This document shows, piece by piece, positions 41,784 through 50,569 of a stretch of 54,586 bases of DNA. Below the pieces are notes generated by a model. That model worked only from the letters and a program-made list of their open reading frames with translations, ran no database searches and had not been told where the DNA came from. How positions within the stretch are numbered: position 1 is the first letter of the stretch; each line of letters opens with the position of its first letter. The DNA lies in contig DASSKK010000108.1 in assembly GCA_035690495.1 (NCBI GenBank), forward strand, positions 1 through 54,586. The letters are read 5' to 3'. The DNA is from DASSKK01 sp035690495. Lineage in GTDB: Bacteria > Actinomycetota > Actinomycetes > Propionibacteriales > Nocardioidaceae. Both the position numbers and the translations under genes were made by a program.

Positions 41784-42631
41784 GACTTGGCTCCCTTCTT
41801 CGACGAACGGACGCTGTGCGAGGCGATCCACACCGCGAACCCGACGCAAAGCCCGATGCCGACCAGCCAGCCGAACAGGCCCTCGCTGACCGGCCCGAGG
41901 TAGCCGAGCTTCGAGCCACCATAGGACGGCTCCGACTCGATGCTCTTCAAATAGGCGATGATGTCGCGCTTCTGCTGTGGCTTGAGCACGTTGTCGGAGA
42001 ACACCGGCATCTGCTGTGGTCCGGTGATCAGCGCCTCGTAGATGTGCTTCTTCGTGACGCCCGCGAGAGCCGGAGCGTACCTGCCATGCGGCAGCGCGCC
42101 ACCGGAGGCCGCGAAGTTGTGGCAGGCCGTGCAGTTGGTCAGGAACAGCTGCCCGCCCCTCACCACTTCGTGGTTGCCCGCGTCGGAGGTGTCGTACTTG
42201 GCCTTCGCCGGGATCGCCGGGCCGGGTCCGAGCGAGGCGACGTACGCCGCCAGCGCCCGGATCTCGTCTGGGGTGTAGAGCTGCTTCTTCTCCGGGGCCT
42301 GCATGCCCGGCCGGGCCAGCGGCATCCGGCCGGTGCCGACCTGGAAGTCGACGGCGGCGGCGCCGACGCCGATCAGCGGCGGGCCGTACTCGGTGGTCGC
42401 GCTGGTGACGATGCCCTCACCGTGCTGTCCGTGGCAGGAGGCGCAGCCGACGAGGAACAGCTGGCGGCCCTTGGCGATCAGGTCCTGGTTGGCCGCGCTG
42501 GGCGTGCTCGCGCTGGCCGGCGAGAAGGCGGCGTACACACCACCGGTGAGCAGCAGACCCAGCAGCAGCACCATGAGCCCGGCCAGGGGGCTGCGGCGCT
42601 TGGCTGAGAGTCGAGCGGTGAGGAATCGCAA
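41780..42631 (-). CDS. qcrC: Cytochrome bc1 complex dihaem cytochrome c subunit
   Basis: Dihaem cytochrome cc that replaces a soluble cytochrome c between bc1 and oxidase. The 283 residues have an N-terminal signal anchor (LAGLMVLLLGLLLTGGVYAAF). Two c-type haem motifs, CASCHGQHGEG and CTACHNFAASGG, fall in separate domains. A C-terminal membrane helix is WLVGIGLCVGFAVWIA. The start is TTG. It is co-directional with ctaE and qcrA. Confidence 0.95.
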   Translation of the reverse strand: MRFLTARLSAKRRSPLAGLMVLLLGLLLTGGVYAAFSPASASTPSAANQDLIAKGRQLFLVGCASCHGQHGEGIVTSATTEYGPPLIGVGAAAVDFQVGTGRMPLARPGMQAPEKKQLYTPDEIRALAAYVASLGPGPAIPAKAKYDTSDAGNHEVVRGGQLFLTNCTACHNFAASGGALPHGRYAPALAGVTKKHIYEALITGPQQMPVFSDNVLKPQQKRDIIAYLKSIESEPSYGGSKLGYLGPVSEGLFGWLVGIGLCVGFAVWIASHSVRSSKKGAKS

Positions 42632-42667
42632 CGTCGGTTTCCTTGTCCGTCTGCAGGTCGGGGGCGG

Positions 42668-43309
42668 CTACTGGATCAGGTAGATGGTGGCGAACAGCCC
42701 GATCCACACGATGTCGACGAAGTGCCAGTAGTAGGACACCACGATCGCGGTGACCGCCTGCTCGTGGGTGAACCTCTTGGCCACGAACGTGCGGCCGAGC
42801 ACCAGCAGGAACGCGATCAGGCCGCCGGTGACGTGGATGCCGTGGAATCCAGTGGTCAGGTAGAACATCGACCCGTACGCCGAGGACGGGATCGTCACGC
42901 CCTTCTGGATGAACTCGACGTACTCGGTGGCCTGCCCACCGATGAAGATCGAGCCCATCACGTAGGTAAGCACGAACCACTCGCGTAGCCCCCAGCCGCC
43001 CACGTTGAACAGGCTGCCGCTGCGTCCGACCTGGCCGCGCTCGGCTGCGAACACGCCCATCTGGCAGGTCAGTGAGCTCAGCACCAGCACGGTGGTGTTC
43101 ACCGACTGGAAGGGCACGTCGAGCAGTGCGGTGTTCTGCGCCCACAGCTGCGGCGCGACGGCCCGGATCGTGAAATAGCTGGCGAACAGGGCCGCGAAGA
43201 ACATCAGCTCGCTGGACAGCCAGATGATCGTTCCGACGCTGACCATGCTCGGCCGGTCGGCGTGCCCGTGCAGTCGGGAGGCGGGGATCGCGGGTGCAGT
43301 GGAAGCCAC
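42668..43309 (-). CDS. ctaE: Cytochrome c oxidase subunit III
   Basis: Integral-membrane oxidase subunit, 213 residues, five helices as in other actinobacteria. Typical segments are WLSSELMFFAALFASYFTIR, TGFHGIHVTGGLIAFLL and SYYWHFVDIVWIGLFATIYL. The GTG at VASTAPAIP is chosen because homologues begin near there; the longer reading runs into dispersed repeats upstream (43365-43607). First gene of the ctaE-qcrC-qcrA-qcrB operon. A TACATAAT at 43317-43324 (minus strand) could be a -10 element. Confidence 0.95.
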   Translation of the reverse strand: MASTAPAIPASRLHGHADRPSMVSVGTIIWLSSELMFFAALFASYFTIRAVAPQLWAQNTALLDVPFQSVNTTVLVLSSLTCQMGVFAAERGQVGRSGSLFNVGGWGLREWFVLTYVMGSIFIGGQATEYVEFIQKGVTIPSSAYGSMFYLTTGFHGIHVTGGLIAFLLVLGRTFVAKRFTHEQAVTAIVVSYYWHFVDIVWIGLFATIYLIQ

Positions 43310-43364
43310 GCGCTCATTATGTATGTAAGCCCCCGCCGCAGCACCACGACCCCCCGTATTCCGT

Positions 43365-43607
43365 TGGTTGAGGTGCGAGCCGCTAGGCGAGCCTCGAAAC
43401 CACCTGACGCCCCGCTGGTTGAGGTGCGGCCCCCCGGTGGTTGAGGAGGGCTCCCCGGTGGTTGAGGAGGGCGGAGCGCTAGCGGAGCCCGTCTCGAAAC
43501 CACCTGACGCTCCCGCCGCTGGTTGAGGTGCGGAGGAGCGTAGCGGCACGCCGCTGGTTGAGGTGCGGCACGCCGCTGGTTGAGGTGCGGAGGAGCGTAG
43601 CGGAGCT
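43365..43607. repeat. Array of TGGTTGAG-type dispersed repeats
   Basis: At least six TGGTTGAGG starts occur in this stretch. A 38-bp form with a CCGCTAGGCGAGCC core lies at 43365-43402. A full 44-bp form (core GGAGCGCTAGCGG, ending CTCGAAACCA) lies at 43459-43502. Shorter GAGGTGCGGAGGAGCGTAGCGG copies run from 43519 to the edge of the insertion sequence. The 298-bp interval upstream of ctaE holds no gene apart from the ctaE promoter region near 43310-43330. Confidence 0.85.
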
Positions 43608-45158
43608 TGTCAAGATCTCTGTGTAAGTAGTTCTCACTTTCGGTCTGATTTCGTGGGTTCTCAGATGGTCGTGGTTTCAGGCGATCTTGTTGGCGAGGCG
43701 GTCGGGGTAGGCGACCGCGAGGGCGCCGAGGGCGGCCTTCCAGCCGGTGACGACCTGGCCCTCGACGAGCTTTGCCGGGCGCCTTGCGCTTGTTCGCGGC
43801 CACGCCTTTCTCCTTGGCTCGGGCTCGGGCGCGTTTGTCTTCGATGTCGCGGATCGCCAGCCACAACAGCTTGATGACCGCCTCGTCGTTGGGGAAGTGG
43901 CCGCGGTTCTTGATGATCTTGCGCAGCTGGTAGTTCAAGGACTCGATGCTGTTGGTGGTGTAGATGATCTTGCGCACCGGCTCGGGGAACGCCAAGAACG
44001 GGATGAACCGTTCCCAGGCGTTCTCCCAGACCGCGACCGCGGCCTTGTATTTGCGGCCGAGCTCGGAGTCGGCGAAGCCGAGCAGTTCGGTCTCGGCGGC
44101 CTCGACGGTCGGCGCGGTGTAGATCGGGCGCAGCGCGGCGGCGACCTTCTTGCGGTCGTTGTAGGACACGTACCGCATCGCCGCCCGGATCAGATGCACC
44201 ACGCAGGTTTGCACGGTGGTCTGCGGCCAGGTCGCCTCGATCGCCTCCGGAAACCCGGTCAGCCCGTCGCAGCACACGATCAGCACGTCCTTCACGCCGC
44301 GGTTGGCCAGCTCGGCGCACACCCCGGCCCAGAACTTCGCGCCCTCGGCGGCCTGAACCCAGATCCCGAGCACGTGCTTGACGCCGTCCAGGTCGACGCC
44401 GACGGCGATGTGGGCCGCCCGGTTGGACACCTGGTGGCCGTCGCGGACCTTCACCACCAGCGCGTCGAGGTAGATGATCGGGTAGATCTCCTCCAGCGGC
44501 CGGTTCTGCCACTTCTTGACCTCCTCGAGCACGTTGTCGGTGATCTTGCTGATCGTCTCGTGGGACAGCTCGGTGCCGTAGGTGCGCTGCAGGTGGTAGC
44601 CGATGTCGCGCACCGTCATCCCGCCGGCATAGAGGCTGATGATGATCTCGTCGAGGCCGCCGACGTTGCGTGAGCCCTTGGGCACCAGCCGCGGCTCGAA
44701 CGAGCCGTTGCGGTCCCGCGGGGTGTCCAGGTCGACCTGGCCGACCTCGGTGCGCACCGTCTTCGGCGTCGACCCGTTCCGGGCGTTTCGCTCGCCGGCT
44801 CCGCCGGTGCGTTCGTGCTTCTCGTAGCCCAGGTGGTCGCTCAGCTCGGCGGCCAGACCGCGTTCGAGGACCCGTTTGATCATCTCCGGCAAGAACCCGC
44901 CCTCGCCGGTCAACCGCAGCCCGCCGTCGTCGACGCGGCCCATCAAGTCGTCGAGCAGGCCGGCCTCGACCATCTCATCGACGGTCTCGCGGGCCACCGC
45001 CCCCGGCGCCGGTGTCGGCTCACCCAGCGGGTGGCGCTGCCGCACCCGCCGGTCCTCGTGCCGGTCGAGCTCGTTGCGCTGGTCGTCTGTCTGCTTCACA
45101 GGAGCTTTCATCATTCCCTCAGTTCACATCAGGAACAACTTCCACAGACCATCTGACA
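43608..45158 (-). mobile_element. IS256-family insertion sequence
   Basis: The element is about 1551 bp. Its ends are imperfect inverted repeats: TGTCAAGATCTCTGTGTAAG at the left (from 43608) against, on the other strand, TGTCAGATGGTCTGTGGAAG at the right (from 45158), 19 of 26 positions matching over the full ends. It encodes one mutator-type transposase. The left flank (GAGCGTAGCGGAGCT) and right flank (GCGTAGCGGGGGAGCCTCGAAACC) are both dispersed-repeat sequence. No clear target duplication is visible, and the exact ends remain uncertain. Confidence 0.75.
43677..45114 (-). pseudogene. IS256-family (mutator) transposase, frameshifted near its 3' end
   Basis: The DDE transposase is intact for most of its length: first Asp in IIYLDALVVKVRDG, second in LIVCCDGLTGFPEAIEATWP, and Glu in TTNSIESLNYQLRKIIKNRG. 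After KRKAPGK the frame runs into unrelated sequence through the flanking repeats. If one base of the TTT at 43771-43773 (AAA on the coding strand) is removed, the expected ending LVEGQVVTGWKAALGALAVA and YPDRLANKIA is restored, stopping at 43677. The cause may be mutation, sequencing error or recoding. Two consecutive ATG codons (45114, 45111) begin it. Confidence 0.85.
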
Positions 45159-45258
45159 CGCCCGCGTAGCGGGGGAGCCTCGAAACCAAGGCCCGCACCA
45201 AGCCCCCGAACCAAGGCGCGAAACCAAGCCCCCGACCCACCCGGCTACCATCGTGCCC

Positions 45259-45684
45259 GTGAGCGACGCCAGCCAAACGGAAAAGCCCCTGAGAGTCCTG
45301 CTCTACAGCGACGACTACGACGTCCGCGACCAGGTGATGTCGGCGCTCGGCACCCGGATCCACCCGGACCTGCCCGAGATCGAGTACGTCGAGGTCGCCA
45401 CCGAGCCGGTGGTGATCTCCCAGATGGACAGCGGCACCATCGCCCTGGCGATCCTCGACGGCGAGGCCGTCCCCGCCGGCGGGATGGGCATCGCCAAGCA
45501 GCTCAAGGACGAGATCTTCCACTGCCCGCCGCTGCTGGTGCTCACCGGTCGCCCCGCCGACGCCTGGCTGGCCACCTGGTCGCGCGCCGACGCCGCCGTG
45601 CCCCATCCCATCGACCCGATCCAGCTCGCCGAGACGGTGCTGGAACTCCTCAAACCGAAGCTCCCCGTCCCCGCCGCTGGTTGA
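45259..45684 (+). CDS. Atypical receiver-domain protein
   Basis: A 141-residue single-domain protein with a response-regulator receiver fold. The acidic pair (YSDDYDVRDQV), the phosphoacceptor-like Asp (LAILDGEAVP) and the Thr (LLVLTGRPAD) are present. The usual Lys-Pro is His-Pro (AVPHPIDPIQ), so phosphorylation switching may be altered. There is no output domain and no nearby kinase. GTG at 45259 is used; GTG at 45253 is equally possible. The TGA stop lies in a GCTGGTTGA repeat fragment. It precedes trpD and is divergent from the IS/ctaE region. Confidence 0.72.
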   Translation: MSDASQTEKPLRVLLYSDDYDVRDQVMSALGTRIHPDLPEIEYVEVATEPVVISQMDSGTIALAILDGEAVPAGGMGIAKQLKDEIFHCPPLLVLTGRPADAWLATWSRADAAVPHPIDPIQLAETVLELLKPKLPVPAAG

Positions 45685-45690
45685 CCCCAC

Positions 45691-45810
45691 CCCGTTGGTT
45701 GAGGAGGGCGGAGCGCTAGCGGAGCCCGTCTCGAAACCATCGGCTCCCACCCCGTTGGTTGAGGAGGGCGGAGCGCTAGCGGAGCCCGTCTCGAAACCAA
45801 CGTTCTCGAA
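45691..45810 (+). repeat. Tandem 60-bp units each holding a 44-bp dispersed repeat
   Basis: Two consecutive units of 60 bp, each starting CCCGTTGGTTGAGG, contain identical 44-bp repeats at 45696-45739 and 45756-45799. A further TCGAAACCAACG fragment follows. The array fills the 162-bp gap between the receiver gene and trpD. Confidence 0.9.
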
Positions 45811-45846
45811 ACCAACGTCCACCGCCCTGCCCGCTAGAGTCCCAGG

Positions 45847-46893
45847 GTGACCACCGAGCAGCCCGAGCACTCCTGGCCCGAGGTCCTCTCCGCACTGATC
45901 GGCGGCACCGACCTGTCCGCGGACCAGGCCGCCTGGGCGATGGGGGAGATCCTCTCCGGGGATGCAACCCCGGCCCAGATCGCCGGCTTCGCGGTCGCGC
46001 TGCGCGCCAAGGGCGAGACCATCGACGAGCTCGAGGGCCTGGTCGCCGCGATGTACGACCACGCCACTCCGATCACCATCACCGGCCGGGTCCTCGACGT
46101 GGTCGGCACCGGCGGCGACCGGTCCATGTCGGTCAACATCTCCACGATGGCCGCGATCGTCGCCGCCGGCGCGGGCGTTCCCGTGGTCAAGCACGGCAAC
46201 CGCTCCGCCTCATCCAAGGCCGGCTCGGCCGACGTCCTTGAAGCGCTAGGCATCCCTCTCAACCTCTCGCCCGAGCAGGTCGCCCGGGTAGGGGAGCAGG
46301 CCGGCATCACGTTCTGCTTCGCGCCGGCCTTCCACCCCGCCCTGCGGCACGCGGCGAGCACCCGTGGTGAGCTCGGTGTGGGCACGACGTTCAACTTCCT
46401 CGGCCCGCTCGCGCACCCCGCCAAGCCGCAAGCTCAGGCAGTCGGCTGCGCCGACCTGCGGATGGCGCCGCTCATGGCTGGAGTGTTCGCCCGCCGCGGC
46501 GTGGACGCCTGGGTGTTCCGCGGCGACGACGGTCTCGACGAGCTGACCACCACGACGACCTCACGGGTGTGGGCTGTCACCGGCGGCTCTGTGGAGGAGC
46601 TCACCATCGACCCCGACGACTTCGGCCTCGGTGGCGGAACCGCGGAGGGACTGCGTGGCAAGGACGCCGCCTACAACGCAGAAGTGGTACGCCGTCTCCT
46701 CGACGGCGAGCCCGGCCCGGTTCGCGACGCGGTGGTCCTCAACGCTGGCGCCGCGCTCGCCGTACACGACGCGGAGTCCGGCAACTACCGCGACGGCCTC
46801 TCTGCCGGTGTCACCCGCGCGAAGAAGTCGATTGATGCGGGAGCAGCAAGGTCAGCCCTGCAGCGGTGGGTCAAGGTCAGCGCTGCGTCGTAG
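45847..46893 (+). CDS. trpD: Anthranilate phosphoribosyltransferase
   Basis: Second step of tryptophan synthesis: anthranilate plus PRPP gives phosphoribosylanthranilate. The 348 residues match TrpD. The PRPP loop is VGTGGDRSMSVNIST and the anthranilate/Mg region is VVKHGNRSASSKAGSADVLE; later ATTFNFLGPLAHPAK-like sequence (TTFNFLGPLAHPAKP) is also diagnostic. The start is GTG. From memory trpD (Rv2192c) lies divergent to ctaE in M. tuberculosis; here they are separated by an IS and repeats. No other trp gene is present. Confidence 0.95.
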   Translation: MTTEQPEHSWPEVLSALIGGTDLSADQAAWAMGEILSGDATPAQIAGFAVALRAKGETIDELEGLVAAMYDHATPITITGRVLDVVGTGGDRSMSVNISTMAAIVAAGAGVPVVKHGNRSASSKAGSADVLEALGIPLNLSPEQVARVGEQAGITFCFAPAFHPALRHAASTRGELGVGTTFNFLGPLAHPAKPQAQAVGCADLRMAPLMAGVFARRGVDAWVFRGDDGLDELTTTTTSRVWAVTGGSVEELTIDPDDFGLGGGTAEGLRGKDAAYNAEVVRRLLDGEPGPVRDAVVLNAGAALAVHDAESGNYRDGLSAGVTRAKKSIDAGAARSALQRWVKVSAAS

Positions 46894-46919
46894 CGCCGGG
46901 GCGAGCCGGGAAAGCTGAG

Positions 46920-48332
46920 TTACGGCAGACTCTCAGCGGCTGAGAGGCGCGATGTGCGTTCCTCGGTATCGGCCACGTCGTTCATAGAGGCCGACGATCT
47001 TCTGACGTAGGCCCAGGTCAGCACACCGGCCAGCAGACCGAACACAGCGAAGACCAGTCCCGCAGCGACCGGCTGCTCGCGGAACGCCTTCCATGCGCTG
47101 TTGTCCTGCCAGACCTGGTGGTAGTTCACGTAGTTGACGACGCCGTCCGCGAACGCGCCGATCGCGGCCACTCCCGCCTGGATGCCCATGACCCACGGCG
47201 CCAAGACGCGGGCAACCATACCCGCTCTCGCTGCAGTGAAGGCATACAAGGGAGTAAGGCAGACGAGAGGTTCGAGTGCGAGACGGTAGCCCTGGAACCC
47301 GTCTCCTCCCGTGAAGCCATTCAGGCCGAGCTGAACCACCGCGTAGGCGAGGCCGCCGAGGGCAAGCCACCGGGACCAGGCAGGCGCGGCGCGCCACCCG
47401 CGAACCACTGCTGGGAGCAGCAGTAGGGCAACCGGAGTCCAGACAAAGAACCCCTTATCCGGAGAGACGAGGAAACCCGCCCAGTTCTCGACCATGCTTG
47501 TGACCGCGCCGGTGCGCACACCAGGGACCATTGAGCCGAACGTATGGCCGCTGTAGGCGCCGCGCGGGTCCCAGGTGCCGAACACGAAGTGGTCCCACAC
47601 CGAGAGCACCAGGAGAGAGACCAGTGTCGGAATCGCGACTCGAACGGCGGGCTTGAGCGACCGCTCATGCCAGGCCATACCGAGGCCCACGATCGCAGCG
47701 ATCACCGCGACGTGTGCTCGGCCCAGCATTCCGATGCCGAGCCAGATCCCCACCGCCCACCACTGCTTTCGACGTGCGCCGTACGCAGCGCCGGCGATGG
47801 CGAGCACCGTAAGCGGGTGCGTCCACAGAGCGTTCGCACTCACTGTCCACACCGGTGTGGTGAACGCGACCACCGCAGTGGCGCCCAGCGCTGCGGCTGT
47901 GGTGAGATGGCGTCGCAGGGCAAGGAACAACAGCGCCATTGCCGCCGCGGTCATCATCGCCGCAGCAAGTCCCGACCTGAAAAAGCCGGTTGGCGGAACG
48001 GGGGTCCCTCCAGGTGAGGGCTGGGCGGAGGGAGAGCCTAGATAGAACGGCGTGGCCGCCCAGATCTGTCCTGGAGTCCGCGTGGTGACTATGTGTCCGT
48101 CGGCTCCGACGCCATAGTGCGAGACTTCACCGGATTCATGGAGGTTCAAACCATCCATCCATGGCTTCCCCGTGTGGGCCAGCCGCCACGCGGCCATCGA
48201 GTTCGCGGCGACGTCGGTATTCACGGTGCTCCGGGCAACCGTGGGCACGTAGATCGCCAGCGAAACGACGAACACGATGAGCGGCAGGACCCAGGCCCTA
48301 CGGCTGACCGTCAGGAGCCCGGGGACCAGCAT
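46920..48332 (-). CDS. Polytopic membrane protein, possible GT-C-type glycosyltransferase
   Basis: A 470-residue protein with about ten or more membrane helices. The first outer loop contains STVNTDVAANSMAAWRLAHT and then GKPWMDG, whose acidic residue after the first helix is reminiscent of GT-C mannosyl- or arabinosyltransferases. There is no firm family signature. It could act on cell-envelope glycans, but this is speculative. It converges with trpD, 26 bp away, and is absent from the mycobacterial arrangement I recall. Confidence 0.6.
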   Translation of the reverse strand: MLVPGLLTVSRRAWVLPLIVFVVSLAIYVPTVARSTVNTDVAANSMAAWRLAHTGKPWMDGLNLHESGEVSHYGVGADGHIVTTRTPGQIWAATPFYLGSPSAQPSPGGTPVPPTGFFRSGLAAAMMTAAAMALLFLALRRHLTTAAALGATAVVAFTTPVWTVSANALWTHPLTVLAIAGAAYGARRKQWWAVGIWLGIGMLGRAHVAVIAAIVGLGMAWHERSLKPAVRVAIPTLVSLLVLSVWDHFVFGTWDPRGAYSGHTFGSMVPGVRTGAVTSMVENWAGFLVSPDKGFFVWTPVALLLLPAVVRGWRAAPAWSRWLALGGLAYAVVQLGLNGFTGGDGFQGYRLALEPLVCLTPLYAFTAARAGMVARVLAPWVMGIQAGVAAIGAFADGVVNYVNYHQVWQDNSAWKAFREQPVAAGLVFAVFGLLAGVLTWAYVRRSSASMNDVADTEERTSRLSAAESLP

Positions 48333-48428
48333 GATCCAAGGGTAAAAGAATCTCGCCGGCTACCGAGTAGTTTTGCAAAACCCAGTCCCTCAGCGATCTA
48401 CCGTGCCCGCGTCCCCAGCGACTCGAAG

Positions 48429-48707
48429 CTAGTCGAGCCCGAGAGAGAACGCCGACTCCAAGTCATGTTGTGAGTAGGCACGGAACGCGATGTGTGTCTC
48501 GGTCGCGGTCACGCCAGGAACTTTATTGAGTCGATCTGCGACCACCGAGGCGACGTCGTCGTGGTCGCGGACCCGCACCATCGCGATCAAGTCGACCTGA
48601 CCCGTCACTGAATACACCTCACTCACGCCGTCGAGTGCCGCGATCTGCTCGGCGACCTCAGGGATCCGCGCGACGTCGGCATTCACGAACACGATGGCGG
48701 TGATCAT
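48429..48707 (-). CDS. Stand-alone Lrp/AsnC ligand-binding (RAM) domain protein
   Basis: A 92-residue protein made only of the RAM domain: MITAIVFVNADVARIPEVAE, VSEVYSVTGQVDLIAMVRVR, then GVTATETHIAFRAYSQ. The DNA-binding part of Lrp/AsnC regulators is missing. Such proteins are common in actinobacteria and may bind amino acids or modulate full-length regulators. Nearby trpD is a tempting but unproven link. It lies 45 bp downstream of the exonuclease/UvrC gene on the same strand. Confidence 0.85.
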   Translation of the reverse strand: MITAIVFVNADVARIPEVAEQIAALDGVSEVYSVTGQVDLIAMVRVRDHDDVASVVADRLNKVPGVTATETHIAFRAYSQHDLESAFSLGLD

Positions 48708-48752
48708 GGGCCAAACCTAGCGGACCGGCCGGTGAGTGGGAGCGAGCGAACG

Positions 48753-50507
48753 TCAGTCCGAGAACGGCACAAGCTCGGCTCGCGAGGTCTCCACGGCGTC
48801 GTGGACGCGCAGATGCTTGGTAGCTCCGCCGATCGGGCAAGACCACTCGCCGTCCACGTGAACCAGCCGGATCCCGTCCGACTCGAGCCACCGGAGGATC
48901 TGCTCGGTCTCCTCCACACTCGCGGCGGGTGCTGGCCCCGGGCCGGAACTGACCACTTCTGCGCCTGCTCGAAGCTGGTCCACCCACCGTCCGGCGTGGG
49001 CACCGGGCGGGATCACGCCCGCTCCGGCGAGCCGGCCGTGCCGGATCACGTGCACCTCCCACCGGCCCTTGTCCCGGCAGGCGGCCACGACCTCGGCACA
49101 GCGAGTCAAGGCTTGCAGCCGCTGGGTCCTTGCGCTGCCGCGCAGAAACGCGGACAACCTGTCACGCCAGGAGGTGGCCTCCTCGAAGCGCTGGGACGCC
49201 GCCAGCGAGGCCATCCGGCGGGTGAGGGCGGACACCACCCTGTCCGGTTGGGCGACGAGCGAGTCGCGGAGGGCCTCGACGACCGAGGAGTAACGCTCGA
49301 GACTGACACTGCCATCGCACGGGGACAGGCACCGGCCCATCTCCGCGAGAGCACACGCGCTCCGCCCGGGCAGCTTCGGCATCCGTCCGCCGCATTGGCG
49401 GATCGGAAAGGTCTCGTAGACGGCGGCCATCGACCGCTCGGCGGCCCTCTTCGAGCCGAATGGACCGATGTAGTCCGCGCCGTCGTCGAGCACGCGGCGC
49501 ACCAGCGACAGCCGCGGCCAGGGTTCGGCGGTCAGCTTGATCCAGTGCAATCGTTCGGGGAACCGCGACCTGCGGTTGTACGGCGGCTTGTGTCGAGCGA
49601 TCAGCCGCAACTCGCGGACCTGCGCCTCCAGGGCGGTCGCGCACTCGATGCCGGTGACGGACGCAGTCAGCGCCACCATCTCGCCCATCCGGGAACGGGT
49701 CTCGGATGCGGTGAAGTAGGTCCGGACCCGGCTGCGCAGGTCCTTCGAGGTGCCCACGTAGAGCACGCGGTCGCGCTGGTCGCGGAAGAGATATACGCCG
49801 GGCGCGTGCGGCAGGTTCTGGGCGAGATGGCGCTTGCGCCGCTGGGCGGAGCTGACCTTGGCCGTGAACGTCTGCAGCTCATCGAGCGTGTGCACGCCAA
49901 GGTTGCCGAGCCGCTCCATCATCCCGTGCAGCACGTCGACGGTGGCGCGCGCGTCGGAGAGCGCCCGGTGGTTCGGTGTCGTCGCCGCCCCGAACACGAC
50001 GGCCAGCGAGCTGAGCTTGCAGTTCGGCGCGTCGTCGCGGGTGATCACCCGCCTGGCCAGCTTGGCGGTGTCGACCACCTCGAACGCCGGCCATGAGTGG
50101 CCCAGTTGGGCGGCGAAGAACTTGAGGAAGCCGACGTCGAACGGCGCGTTGTGCGCGACCAGGACGCAGCCGCGGGCGAACTCCAGGAACTGGGGGAGCA
50201 CCTGAGCAATCGGGGGAGCCGAGACCACCATCGAGTCGGTGATACCCGTGAGCACCGCGATGAAGGCTGGAATGGCCTGGTTCGGGTTGACGAGAGTCTG
50301 AAACTCCCCGAGCACCTGGCCGCCACGGACCTTGACGGCCCCGACCTCGGTGATCATCGAGCCGTCCGCGGCCGACCCGCCGGTGGTCTCCAGATCGACC
50401 ACGCAGAACGTGACCTCGCGCAGCGGCGTGTCGAGCTCGTCGAAGCTGCGCTGCGCCTCCCAGCGCGCGCCCGACGTGCGATCCGAGGCGGGTGCGCTGG
50501 TGGTCAT
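48753..50507 (-). CDS. DEDDh exonuclease fused to UvrC-like GIY-YIG domain
   Basis: A 584-residue DNA repair protein. The N-terminal DnaQ-type 3'-5' exonuclease (about 30-200) has VVDLETTGG (Asp, Glu), HNAPFDVGFL (Asp) and HRALSDARAT (His, Asp). A GIY-YIG nuclease domain follows (HAPGVYLFRDQRDRVLYVGT) and then UvrC-like segments, including a UVR-type FEEATSWRDRLSAFL. It matches, from memory, Rv2191 of M. tuberculosis in the same relative location. It may act like Cho in excision repair. The ATG start is chosen over an upstream one. The UvrC endonuclease-V/HhH part is missing. Confidence 0.9.
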   Translation of the reverse strand: MTTSAPASDRTSGARWEAQRSFDELDTPLREVTFCVVDLETTGGSAADGSMITEVGAVKVRGGQVLGEFQTLVNPNQAIPAFIAVLTGITDSMVVSAPPIAQVLPQFLEFARGCVLVAHNAPFDVGFLKFFAAQLGHSWPAFEVVDTAKLARRVITRDDAPNCKLSSLAVVFGAATTPNHRALSDARATVDVLHGMMERLGNLGVHTLDELQTFTAKVSSAQRRKRHLAQNLPHAPGVYLFRDQRDRVLYVGTSKDLRSRVRTYFTASETRSRMGEMVALTASVTGIECATALEAQVRELRLIARHKPPYNRRSRFPERLHWIKLTAEPWPRLSLVRRVLDDGADYIGPFGSKRAAERSMAAVYETFPIRQCGGRMPKLPGRSACALAEMGRCLSPCDGSVSLERYSSVVEALRDSLVAQPDRVVSALTRRMASLAASQRFEEATSWRDRLSAFLRGSARTQRLQALTRCAEVVAACRDKGRWEVHVIRHGRLAGAGVIPPGAHAGRWVDQLRAGAEVVSSGPGPAPAASVEETEQILRWLESDGIRLVHVDGEWSCPIGGATKHLRVHDAVETSRAELVPFSD

Positions 50508-50569
50508 GCCGACGACGTTAGGACCCTGCGCCGACACTCTCGGTTCGCCACGCTGAACAGCCTGGGGCG

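Noticed and set aside
43310..43549. Extended N-terminus of ctaE through the repeats
   Set aside because: The open frame reads through dispersed repeats and gives a low-complexity sequence. Homologues begin near the GTG at 43309.
43771..43773. Programmed frameshifting in the IS transposase
   Set aside because: IS256-family transposases are normally read from a single frame, and the A run is too short for a typical slippery site. Mutation or sequencing error is more likely.
45691..45810. Tandem repeats resembling a CRISPR array
   Set aside because: The two units are identical over the whole 60 bp, with no variable spacers and no cas genes nearby. They are a duplication of a dispersed repeat.
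48333..48428. Possible small gene or RNA between the membrane protein and the AsnC-domain gene
   Set aside because: Only a short TTTTGCAAAA palindrome is visible; there is no start with a ribosome site and no stable conserved structure.
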